From positions 434,001 through 498,000 of the forward strand of contig NZ_FMAE01000007.1 of assembly GCF_900094575.1 (NCBI RefSeq): DNA of 64,000 bases, given 5' to 3'. The notes under the pieces were generated by a model. It ran no database searches. It had not been told where the DNA came from and was given only the letters and a program-made list of their open reading frames with translations. Origin of the DNA: Bradyrhizobium yuanmingense. Its GTDB lineage: Bacteria > Pseudomonadota > Alphaproteobacteria > Rhizobiales > Xanthobacteraceae. Positions 25,035 through 31,892 of the stretch are shown here, piece by piece. Within the stretch, counting starts at the first letter, position 1. Every line of letters begins with the position of its first letter. A program made the position numbers and the translations under genes.

Positions 25035-26297
25035 TTAGCCCAGCCGGCGCAAGATCACGCTGGCATTGACCCCGCCGAAGCCGAACCCGTTGGAGATGGC
25101 ATGCTGCATCGGCATTGGCCGCGCGCTGCCTGCGACGATATCGATGCCTTCGGCGCCCGCATCGGGGTTTTCGAGATTGAGCGTGGGCGGCGCGATCTGG
25201 TCGCGCAACGCGAGCACGGTGAAAACCGCTTCCAGCCCGCCGGCGGCGCCGAGCAGGTGACCCGTGGCCGATTTGGTCGCGCTCACGGCAATGCCGCGGT
25301 TGCGGCCGAACAGCGCGCCGATGGCGCCTAGCTCGCTTTCGTCGCCGGCCGGTGTCGAGGTCGCGTGCGCGTTCAGGTGCTGCACATCCGCGGGCGCAAG
25401 CTTGGCCTGCCGAAGCGCGATCTCCATGGCGCGGCGGGCACCATCGCCATCCGGCGGCCCCGAGGTCATGTGATAGGCGTCCGCGGTCGTGCCGTAGCCG
25501 ACGATCTCGGCGATCGGCGTCGCGCCGCGCGCCTGCGCATGCTCCAGCGCCTCGATCACCAGGATGCCGGCGCCTTCGCCCATCACGAAACCGTCGCGGT
25601 TGCGATCGAACGGACGCGAGGCGCGCGCGGGCTCGTCGTTGAAGCCGCTCGACAGCGCGCGAGCGGCCGCAAAGCCGCCGAGGCTGACGATATCGATGCA
25701 GGCCTCCGCGCCGCCGCAGATCGCAACGTCAGCTTCGCCTGATCGGATCATGCGCGCGGCATCGCCGATCGCCTGCACGCCGGCGGCGCAGGCCGTGACG
25801 GGCGCGCCCAGCGCGCCCTTGTAGCCGTACTTGATCGAGACGTGGCCGGCGGCAAGATTGGCGAGGAACGAGGGGATCGTGAACGGCGACAGCCGGCGCG
25901 CGCCGCGTTGCGCGGTGATGCGCACCGCCTCCGCCATGGCGGGAAAGCCGCCGACGCCAGAGGCGATGATCGTCGCGGTGCGCTCGAGCGCGCCAGCATC
26001 CTGCGGTGTCCATTTGGCTTGCGCGACGGCTTCTGCCGTCGCGAGCAGCGCGAACAGGATGAAGCGGTCCATCTTGCGCTGATCCTTGGGCGCGGCAGCC
26101 TGCGCCGGATCGAAACCGCCTTCGGCATCATCGGCCTTGTCGGGCACGAGGCCTGCAATGCGCGCGGGCAGCGCCTCTGCCCATTCCGGCAACAGGCGCA
26201 GCCCGCTTTGCCCGGCGAGCAGCCGCCGCCACGTCAATTCGACGCCGCAGCCAAGCGGCGACACCGCGCCCATTCCCGTCACGACGATACGACGCAT
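25035..26297 (-). CDS. Beta-ketoacyl-ACP synthase II-like enzyme
   Basis: A 420-residue FabF-type condensing enzyme that extends acyl-ACP chains with malonyl-ACP. The catalytic triad is intact: Cys170 in GAPVTACAAG, His311 in LNAHATSTPAGD and His347 in TKSATGHLLGAAGG, with the conserved Lys342. It is not in a normal fab cluster: the upstream gene, one base away, encodes an HxlR regulator and downstream lie an exporter and a hydrolase. It is therefore more likely a specialised paralog than the housekeeping FabF, though the product cannot be inferred. A gene symbol is withheld for that reason. Confidence 0.92.
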   Translation of the reverse strand: MRRIVVTGMGAVSPLGCGVELTWRRLLAGQSGLRLLPEWAEALPARIAGLVPDKADDAEGGFDPAQAAAPKDQRKMDRFILFALLATAEAVAQAKWTPQDAGALERTATIIASGVGGFPAMAEAVRITAQRGARRLSPFTIPSFLANLAAGHVSIKYGYKGALGAPVTACAAGVQAIGDAARMIRSGEADVAICGGAEACIDIVSLGGFAAARALSSGFNDEPARASRPFDRNRDGFVMGEGAGILVIEALEHAQARGATPIAEIVGYGTTADAYHMTSGPPDGDGARRAMEIALRQAKLAPADVQHLNAHATSTPAGDESELGAIGALFGRNRGIAVSATKSATGHLLGAAGGLEAVFTVLALRDQIAPPTLNLENPDAGAEGIDIVAGSARPMPMQHAISNGFGFGGVNASVILRRLG

Positions 26298-26298
26298 G

Positions 26299-26814
26299 TC
26301 AGTCTCCAGCCGGCGCGACGGCCGGGTTCATGGCCTTGAGCGCAGCAAGCCGTGCGCGCATGCCGCGGCTGGCGCGGGGACCTGCGACGACGACCGCATT
26401 GGCGAGCGTGATCGGGCGCTTGTCGGCGGCATCGACCACAATCGGCTCGAGCGGGCGGACGTCGCTCCGGTTCGCCAGCAGGATGGATTCGCCTTTCGGC
26501 GCCAGATGCTTGTTGCCCCAGGCGAGCAGCGTAGCGATCACGGGGAAGAAATCCCGCGCCTTGTCCGTCAGCACATATTCGTAGCGCGGCGGGCGCTTCT
26601 GATAGCGGCGACGCACGAACATGCCGCTTTCGGTGAGATGCGAGAGCCGCCGCGACAGGATGTTCGGCGCAATGCCGAGGCTTTGCGAGAACTCGTCGAA
26701 CCTCGTCGCACCCTGAAACGCATCGCGCAGAATTAGGATGCTCCACCATTCGCCGACCGTCTCTACCGCGCGGCCGACCGGGCATTCCAGGATCGAAGGG
26801 GATTTGGGTTGCAT
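26299..26814 (-). CDS. HxlR-family transcriptional regulator
   Basis: A 171-residue winged-helix regulator of the HxlR type. The N-terminal Cys (residue 11, ILECPVGRAVETVGEWWSIL) and the blocks FDEFSQSLGIAPNILSRRL and YVLTDKARDFFPVI are characteristic; in some family members this Cys senses electrophiles or oxidation. Residues beyond about 115 form a C-terminal extension not needed for the fold. A perfect 12-bp-arm palindrome lies 16-42 bp before the start and is the likely operator. The ketoacyl-ACP synthase gene begins one base after its stop, so it heads and probably controls the string. Confidence 0.92.
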   Translation of the reverse strand: MQPKSPSILECPVGRAVETVGEWWSILILRDAFQGATRFDEFSQSLGIAPNILSRRLSHLTESGMFVRRRYQKRPPRYEYVLTDKARDFFPVIATLLAWGNKHLAPKGESILLANRSDVRPLEPIVVDAADKRPITLANAVVVAGPRASRGMRARLAALKAMNPAVAPAGD

Positions 26815-26829
26815 GCGGGCAAGGTAGGT

Positions 26830-26856
26830 CAGTCACTTGCAAAATGCAAGTGACTG
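26830..26856. promoter_or_regulatory. HxlR operator palindrome
   Basis: CAGTCACTTGCA and its exact reverse complement TGCAAGTGACTG flank AAA, a perfect 27-bp palindrome 16-42 bp upstream of the HxlR start. Length and position fit an autoregulatory winged-helix operator. Confidence 0.7.
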
Positions 26857-26912
26857 CGCGGGGAGGCATGTGGAGCGAGTGAGGCTGGGTTCTGCTGATG
26901 AGATGAAGCGCG

Positions 26913-27054
26913 CTCTCGTGCCCCGGACGCAGCGCAGCGCCTCCTAGCGGTGCGCTGCAGAGCCAGGGCCATATTGCTCACGATTGCGGATGTCGCATGG
27001 GTCCGGCTCTGCGCAGCAGCGTTTCACGCTGCAGCGTGTCCGGGACACGAGAGC
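26913..27054. repeat. Palindromic intergenic repeat, CTCGTGCCCCGGACGC family
   Basis: Imperfect inverted repeat with outer arms CTCTCGTGCCCCGGAC and GTCCGGGACACGAGAG and inner GCAGAGCC / GGCTCTGC arms. A half copy lies at 61732-61764. Together with the next repeat it fills the 380-bp gap (26815-27194) between the HxlR promoter and the polyprenyl synthase stop; I see no gene there. Confidence 0.8.
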
Positions 27055-27079
27055 GAGCGGTGCCGTCGCGGCGTACTCC

Positions 27080-27157
27080 GTCATTGCGAGCGCAGCGAGG
27101 CAATCCAGACTGTTTCCGCGGCGGGATTCTGGATTGCTTCGCTACGCTCGCAATGAC
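27080..27157. repeat. Palindromic intergenic repeat, GTCATTGCGAGC family
   Basis: Inverted repeat with outer arms GTCATTGCGAGCG and CGCTCGCAATGAC and inner GCAATCCAGA / TCTGGATTGC. A partly degraded copy lies at 38087-38176. Confidence 0.9.
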
Positions 27158-27194
27158 GGGTGCGGGGAGCGCGCAAAGCGTGAGCGTCAGTCGC

Positions 27195-28202
27195 CTAATG
27201 CGACCTTGCCAAGCAGAACGCCACGACCTGCTCCAGCGCGTTCTTCATCGGCGAGGGCGGGAACAGCGCCAGCGCATCCACGGCCATGGCGCCGTAGTGC
27301 TGGGCGCGGATCAGCGTGTCCTCGAGCGCGCGGTGCTTGTTCATCAGGCCGATGGCGTGATCGAGATCGGAATCGCCGATCTCGCCGCGCTCGAGCGCCC
27401 GGATCCAGAAGGCGCGCTCGGTGTCGTTGCCGCGGCGGAAGGCGAGCACGACGGGCAGCGTGATCTTGCCTTCGCGGAAATCGTCGCCGGTGTTCTTGCC
27501 GAGCTTGGCGCTCTTGCCGCCATAGTCGAGCACGTCGTCGACGAGCTGGAAGGCGATGCCGAGATTCATGCCGACCGAGCGGCAGGCAGTCTGCTCCGCC
27601 TTCGGGCGGTTCGCGATCACGGGGCCGACCTCGCAGGCGGCGGCGAACAATTCGGCGGTCTTGCCGCGGATCACGGCGAGATATTCGTCCTCGGTGGTCG
27701 CGGTGTTCTTGGCGGCGGCGAGCTGCATCACCTCGCCCTCGGCGATGGTGGCGGCCGCCGCGGAGAGGATGTCGAGCGCGCGCAGCGAGCCGACCTCGAC
27801 CATCATGCGGAAGGCCTGGCCGAGCAGGAAGTCGCCGACCAGCACGCTTGCCTCGTTGCCCCAGAGCATGCGCGCCGACAGCTTGCCGCGGCGCATCTCG
27901 CTCTCGTCGACCACGTCGTCGTGGAGCAGGGTGGCGGTGTGCATGAACTCGACGCTGGCAGCCAACTTGATGTGGCCGTCACCGGTGTAGCCGGCGAGAT
28001 TGGCCATGGCGAGCGTCAGCATCGGGCGCAGGCGCTTGCCGCCCGAGGAGATCAAGTGGTTGGCCACTTCAGGGATCATGGTCACGTCGGAGCCGGTCCG
28101 CGACAGGATCGTGGCATTGACGCGCTCCATGTCGGGAGCGACAAGGGCAACCAGCTCTTCGATCGACGCGCCGGGGGTTTCGAAAGGTACGATGACGGCC
28201 AC
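27195..28202 (-). CDS. Long-chain polyprenyl diphosphate synthase
   Basis: A 335-residue trans-prenyltransferase that builds the long isoprenoid tail of ubiquinone. The first Asp-rich motif DDVVDESEMRRG starts at residue 95 and the second, QLVDDVLDYGG, lies near residue 220; GGKRLRPML at about 54-62 is the allylic-substrate site. The residues ahead of the first motif (FMHTATLLH) are small, consistent with a long chain. I placed the start at a GTG at 28202 because GGAGA lies eight bases ahead and the family begins there; the open frame extends 69 codons further and would overlap the divergent DUF2007 gene. Chain length (C40-C50) is not certain. Confidence 0.93.
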   Translation of the reverse strand: MAVIVPFETPGASIEELVALVAPDMERVNATILSRTGSDVTMIPEVANHLISSGGKRLRPMLTLAMANLAGYTGDGHIKLAASVEFMHTATLLHDDVVDESEMRRGKLSARMLWGNEASVLVGDFLLGQAFRMMVEVGSLRALDILSAAAATIAEGEVMQLAAAKNTATTEDEYLAVIRGKTAELFAAACEVGPVIANRPKAEQTACRSVGMNLGIAFQLVDDVLDYGGKSAKLGKNTGDDFREGKITLPVVLAFRRGNDTERAFWIRALERGEIGDSDLDHAIGLMNKHRALEDTLIRAQHYGAMAVDALALFPPSPMKNALEQVVAFCLARSH

Positions 28203-28335
28203 GCCGGTCTCCAATATTTGCCCCGGAAGGGCTATTCTGATGGAAATACAATAGAAACTGGCGGCGGATGCGGCAAGGGCCGCGGAACCATTGACATTTG
28301 CCGCGTTAGCCACTTTCAGGCAGGAGACCTCCGTT

Positions 28336-28563
28336 TTGCGTGAACTGGTTCGGACCAACGATATGGTGCTGGTGTCGGCGATTGGCGCGCTGCTCGACGG
28401 CGCCAACATCCATCATCTGGTGCTGGACCAGAACATGAGCATCATCGAGGGGTCTCTCGGCATTCTGCCGCGGCGGATCCTTGTTCATGAGGACGACGCC
28501 GAGGAAGCCAGGGCGCTCCTCACCGAGGCCGGCCTCAGCCACGAACTGCGCGGCGATGATTGA
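28336..28563 (+). CDS. DUF2007-domain protein, TTG start
   Basis: A 75-residue protein of the DUF2007 (putative signal-transducing) family: a ferredoxin-like fold with RTNDMVLVSAIGALLDGANIHHLVLD at the start and VHEDDAEEARALLTEAGL near the end. I chose a TTG start at 28336, since AGGAG stands nine bases before it; the frame opens earlier, at 28291, without a ribosome binding site. Its stop overlaps the start of the next methyltransferase gene by 8 bp, so the two are translationally coupled. Function of the family is unknown; members often adjoin this methyltransferase or polyprenyl synthase. Confidence 0.85.
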   Translation: MRELVRTNDMVLVSAIGALLDGANIHHLVLDQNMSIIEGSLGILPRRILVHEDDAEEARALLTEAGLSHELRGDD

Positions 28564-29320
28564 GGCCGCGGATATTACCGAGGACGCGTTTCTCGGCGGG
28601 CAGTTGCGCTTGATGCAGAAGCGGTCAGGCCACCGCGCCGGGCACGACGCCATCCTGCTGGCAGCAGCGACCGACGCTAAGGCGGGTGACCGCGTGGTCG
28701 AGCTTGGCGCCGGCGTCGGCACGGCGGGCCTTGCGCTGGCGCGGCGCGTCGCGGGGATCAGGCTCAGCCTGGTCGAGATCGATCCGGAACTGGCGCAGCT
28801 CGCGCGGGCCAACGCCGCCGCGAACGCGATTCCTGCCGAGGTCATCGTGCTCGACGTCACCGCCGACGCGCAGGCGTTTGCAGCGAACGGACTTCTGCCC
28901 GACGGTTCCGACGCCGTGTTGATGAACCCGCCCTTCAACGATCCCGCACGCCATCGCGGCTCGCCGGATCAGGCGCGCCACACCGCGCATGTGGCGAGGG
29001 AGGAGACACTGCATGCGTGGGTGCATGCAGCCCGGCGCATTCTCCGATCGAGCGGCGTGCTGACCCTGATCTGGCGCGCGGACGGAATTGGCGACGTCGT
29101 GGCAGCGCTGTCACGCGGCTTCGGCAGCCTCGCGATCCTGCCGGTTCATGGCGAAGCGGGAAAGCCTGCCATCCGGGTGCTGGTGCGCGCAGTCAAAGGC
29201 GGCCGGGCACCGACGCAATTGCTGCCGGGCCTCATGCTCAACGAGGAGTCAAACGTGCCGAAGAAAGAGGTGAAGGATATTCTGGAGGGGAGGGCGGCGT
29301 TGCCGCTGGCGAGGCCGTGA
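28556..29320 (+). CDS. TrmN6-like adenine-N6 methyltransferase
   Basis: A 254-residue class I SAM methyltransferase resembling tRNA1(Val) (adenine37-N6)-methyltransferase. The SAM motif VVELGAGVGTAGLAL is at 47-61, the acidic strand VEIDP follows, and NPPF at 124-127 is the catalytic motif of exocyclic-amine methylation. The N-terminal FLGGQLRLMQKRSGHRAGHDAILLAAA block is typical of the TrmN6/YfiC group. The ATG at 28556 overlaps the stop of the DUF2007 gene. RNA rather than protein as substrate is the usual reading, but has not been shown for this branch. Confidence 0.88.
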   Translation: MIEAADITEDAFLGGQLRLMQKRSGHRAGHDAILLAAATDAKAGDRVVELGAGVGTAGLALARRVAGIRLSLVEIDPELAQLARANAAANAIPAEVIVLDVTADAQAFAANGLLPDGSDAVLMNPPFNDPARHRGSPDQARHTAHVAREETLHAWVHAARRILRSSGVLTLIWRADGIGDVVAALSRGFGSLAILPVHGEAGKPAIRVLVRAVKGGRAPTQLLPGLMLNEESNVPKKEVKDILEGRAALPLARP

Positions 29321-29324
29321 CGGC

Positions 29325-29423
29325 TTATTGCGGAAGCGATTCCGTCTGTTGCTCTTGCGGCGACGTAAAGTGAAGCGCCGTGAAAAGCGCACCGATCAAC
29401 AGCAACAGCAGATAGATCTTCAT
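29325..29423 (-). CDS. 32-residue small membrane or secreted peptide
   Basis: A very short gene read directly from the sequence. The ATG at 29423 follows AAGGAAACGCC, a strong ribosome binding site, and the frame ends at TAA 29325-29327. The product starts MKIYLLLLLIGALFTALHF, a hydrophobic helix of about 18 residues with a single Lys ahead of it, and ends in a Gln/Glu-rich polar tail (SPQEQQTESLPQ). It may be a single-pass membrane peptide. No family is recognised. It is convergent with the methyltransferase gene, four bases away. Confidence 0.6.
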   Translation of the reverse strand: MKIYLLLLLIGALFTALHFTSPQEQQTESLPQ

Positions 29424-29536
29424 GGCGTTTCCTTCCGCTGCCTATTGCAGCTTCCCAACGCGGATTCTGCAAAACACGTTCCTGGCACTTTCAATGACAC
29501 TCGCGTGATAAGAAATGGTTAATCAGAGGTAAGGCC

Positions 29537-30445
29537 ATGGCCGAACAATTGAACGATCGTGAGAGTTCCGGCCTGGCCGACAAGCTCATGCAATATCTGC
29601 CGGCGCGCTTTCGTCCCGGCACGGCGGTCGTGCCGGTGGTGCGGCTGTCCGGTGTGATCGGTGCGGTGACGCCGCTGCGTCCGGGCCTGACGCTTGCCGG
29701 CGTCGCGCGGGTGCTCGAGCGCGCGTTTTCCTATCGGCACGCCAAGGCCGTGGCGCTGGTGATCAACTCGCCCGGCGGTTCGCCGGTGCAGTCGCGCCAG
29801 ATCTACTTGCGCATCAAGCAGCTCGCCGCGGAGAAGAAGCTGCCGGTGCTCGTGTTCGTCGAGGACGTTGCGGCCTCCGGTGGTTACATGATCGCCTGCG
29901 CGGGCAACGAGATCATCTGCGATCCCTCCTCGATCCTCGGCTCGATCGGCGTGGTCGGCGGCAGTTTCGGTTTTCAGGAGGCGATCAGGCGGCTCGGCAT
30001 CGAGCGGCGCCTCTACACCTCGGGCGAGCACAAGGCGATGCTCGACCCGTTTCTTCCGGAAAACCCTGACGACGTCATGAGGCTGAAGGCGATCCAGCGC
30101 GAGATCCACCAGATCTTCATCGCGCTGGTCAAGGAAAGCCGCGGCGCCCGGCTGAAGGGAGCGGACGACACGCTGTTCACGGGCGAATACTGGGCGGGGG
30201 ACAGCGCGATCGCGCTGGGGCTCGCCGACAGCATCGGCGATCTCCGCTCAACTCTTCGTGCCCGCTATGGTGAGAAGGTTCTCACCCCCGTGATCGCGCA
30301 GCCGACCGGGCTGCTCTCCGGCCTTCTGGGCCGGAAATCGCCCGGCGCGGGGCAGCTTTCGGCCCTGGAATCAATGGCCGGGCTGCCGGACGAGCTGATC
30401 TCGGCGGTCGAGACGCGGGCGATTTGGGCGAAATTCGGGTTCTAG
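29537..30445 (+). CDS. S49-family peptidase (SppA/SohB-like)
   Basis: A 302-residue serine peptidase of the signal-peptide-peptidase A family, which degrades residual signal peptides and membrane-protein fragments. The catalytic Ser is Ser114 in VAASGGYMIACAGN and the general-base Lys is Lys166 in YTSGEHKAMLDPF. The block INSPGGSPVQSRQIY at 77-91 is a family marker. Unlike most SppA proteins, no transmembrane segment is apparent, so it may be a soluble or peripheral form. The start follows GAGGTAAGG. A 63-residue small gene follows in the same direction after about 100 bp. Confidence 0.92.
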   Translation: MAEQLNDRESSGLADKLMQYLPARFRPGTAVVPVVRLSGVIGAVTPLRPGLTLAGVARVLERAFSYRHAKAVALVINSPGGSPVQSRQIYLRIKQLAAEKKLPVLVFVEDVAASGGYMIACAGNEIICDPSSILGSIGVVGGSFGFQEAIRRLGIERRLYTSGEHKAMLDPFLPENPDDVMRLKAIQREIHQIFIALVKESRGARLKGADDTLFTGEYWAGDSAIALGLADSIGDLRSTLRARYGEKVLTPVIAQPTGLLSGLLGRKSPGAGQLSALESMAGLPDELISAVETRAIWAKFGF

Positions 30446-30549
30446 GTCTCGCGCTCCCGCGCCATTTCGCCCGGGCGGCGCCGATTGCGGCGCAGGTCCA
30501 TCTGCGCAACAATGCGTGTGGGGGCTGAGCATGAGACGAGGATCGACCG

Positions 30550-30741
30550 ATGCCGCCGTTCGTCGCTTTCGCGGGCGTCCTGGGCGGGCTTGCCGTGGTC
30601 CGCTGGGCCTACAAGACCGCCATCCGGATCAACCAGGAGCTGGAGGAGATGCGCCTGTCGCGCGTCACCGAGGCCGCCCGCATGGGGGATATCCAGACGC
30701 TGAAGCGTGACCCCGTGACCGGAGCTTACCGGCCGGGTTAG
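30550..30741 (+). CDS. Conserved small protein, unknown function
   Basis: A 63-residue protein with one short hydrophobic segment at 3-18 (PFVAFAGVLGGLAVVRW), followed by an amphipathic charged stretch (INQELEEMRLSRVTEAAR, about 27-44) and the tail DPVTGAYRPG. The ATG at 30550 follows GAGGAT at a good distance. The C-terminal DPVTGxYRP motif recurs in small rhizobial proteins as I recall, but no function is known. It stands alone between the S49 peptidase gene and a palindromic repeat. Confidence 0.65.
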   Translation: MPPFVAFAGVLGGLAVVRWAYKTAIRINQELEEMRLSRVTEAARMGDIQTLKRDPVTGAYRPG

Positions 30742-30760
30742 GGCACACCTCCACGCGTTC

Positions 30761-30861
30761 GTCATTCCGGGGCTCGCGAAGCGAGAACCCGGAATCCATC
30801 GAACCACGGAGTGAGCGGCGCAATGGATTCCGGGCTCGCCCTGCGGGCGCCCCGGAATGAC
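30761..30861. repeat. Palindromic intergenic repeat, GTCATTCCGGGG family
   Basis: Outer arms GTCATTCCGGGG and CCCCGGAATGAC, inner GGAATCCAT / ATGGATTCC. Lies about 90 bp upstream of glyQ. Same family as 3332-3435. Confidence 0.9.
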
Positions 30862-30953
30862 GCCCGAATCCGCCCCCTTCGCCTTGATTCCCATCCCCGC
30901 CGTCGATACGGTCCCGCGCGATTCAAAACCCCCCGCGAGAGCCCGATCTGACG

Positions 30954-31892
30954 ATGGACGCCTCATTGCCCGCCCATATGCGCCCGGAACGCTCGTTCCA
31001 GGGCTTCATCCTCGCGCTCCAGCGGTTCTGGGCCGAGCAGGGCTGCGTGATCCTGCAGCCCTACGACATGGAAATGGGCGCGGGCACCTTCCATCCGGCG
31101 ACCACGCTGCGTGCGCTCGGGCCAAAGCCGTGGAACGCGGCCTATGTGCAGCCGTCGCGCCGGCCCAAGGACGGCCGTTACGGCGAGAACCCGAACCGGA
31201 TGCAGCACTATTACCAGTTCCAGGTGATCATGAAGCCCTCGCCGCCGAACCTTCAGGAGCTGTACCTGAAGTCGCTCGCCGCGATCGGCATCGATTCCGC
31301 CGTGCACGACATCCGCTTCGTCGAAGACGATTGGGAGAGCCCGACCCTGGGCGCCTGGGGTTTGGGGTGGGAATGCTGGTGCGACGGCATGGAAGTCAGC
31401 CAGTTCACTTATTTTCAGCAGGTCGCTGGCTTCGAATGCGCGCCGGTCGCGGGCGAGCTCACCTACGGCCTCGAGCGCCTCGCGATGTATGTGCAGGGCG
31501 TCGACCGAGTCTACGACCTCAACTTCAACGGCCGCGACGGTGACCAGAAGGTCACCTATGGCGACGTGTTCCTGCAGGCCGAGCAGGAATATTCGCGGCA
31601 CAATTTCGAATATGCCGACACCGCGATGCTGTTCGAGCAGTTCAAGATGGCGGAAGCGGCCTGCAGAAAATATCTCGACGCGGGCTGGCGCGACGGCGGC
31701 AACCGGAAACAGCATCTGATGGCGCTGCCGGCCTATGACCAGTGCATCAAGGCGAGCCACGTCTTCAACCTGCTCGATGCCCGCGGCGTGATCTCCGTGA
31801 CCGAGCGGCAGAGCTACATTCTGCGCGTGCGCGAGCTGGCAAAAGCGTGTGGCGAGGCCTGGATCCACACTGAAGCGGGCGGAGCGGCCTGA
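30954..31892 (+). CDS. glyQ: Glycyl-tRNA synthetase alpha subunit
   Basis: The catalytic alpha subunit (312 residues) of the heterotetrameric bacterial glycyl-tRNA synthetase, which activates glycine and charges tRNA(Gly). Family blocks are present: FQGFILALQRFWAEQGCVILQPYDMEMGAGTFHPAT, VQPSRRPKDGRYGENPNRMQHYYQFQVI, and GWECWCDGMEVSQFTYFQQVAG. The stop shares one base with the glyS start (TGATG), so the subunits are translationally coupled. Confidence 0.98.
   Translation: MDASLPAHMRPERSFQGFILALQRFWAEQGCVILQPYDMEMGAGTFHPATTLRALGPKPWNAAYVQPSRRPKDGRYGENPNRMQHYYQFQVIMKPSPPNLQELYLKSLAAIGIDSAVHDIRFVEDDWESPTLGAWGLGWECWCDGMEVSQFTYFQQVAGFECAPVAGELTYGLERLAMYVQGVDRVYDLNFNGRDGDQKVTYGDVFLQAEQEYSRHNFEYADTAMLFEQFKMAEAACRKYLDAGWRDGGNRKQHLMALPAYDQCIKASHVFNLLDARGVISVTERQSYILRVRELAKACGEAWIHTEAGGAA

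Noticed and set aside
25035..26297. Calling this the housekeeping fabF
   Set aside because: Context lacks fabD, fabG or acpP, and the regulator and exporter neighbours suggest a specialised paralog.
26815..27194. A gene in the 380-bp gap
   Set aside because: Every open frame there lies within palindromic repeats and lacks a ribosome binding site.
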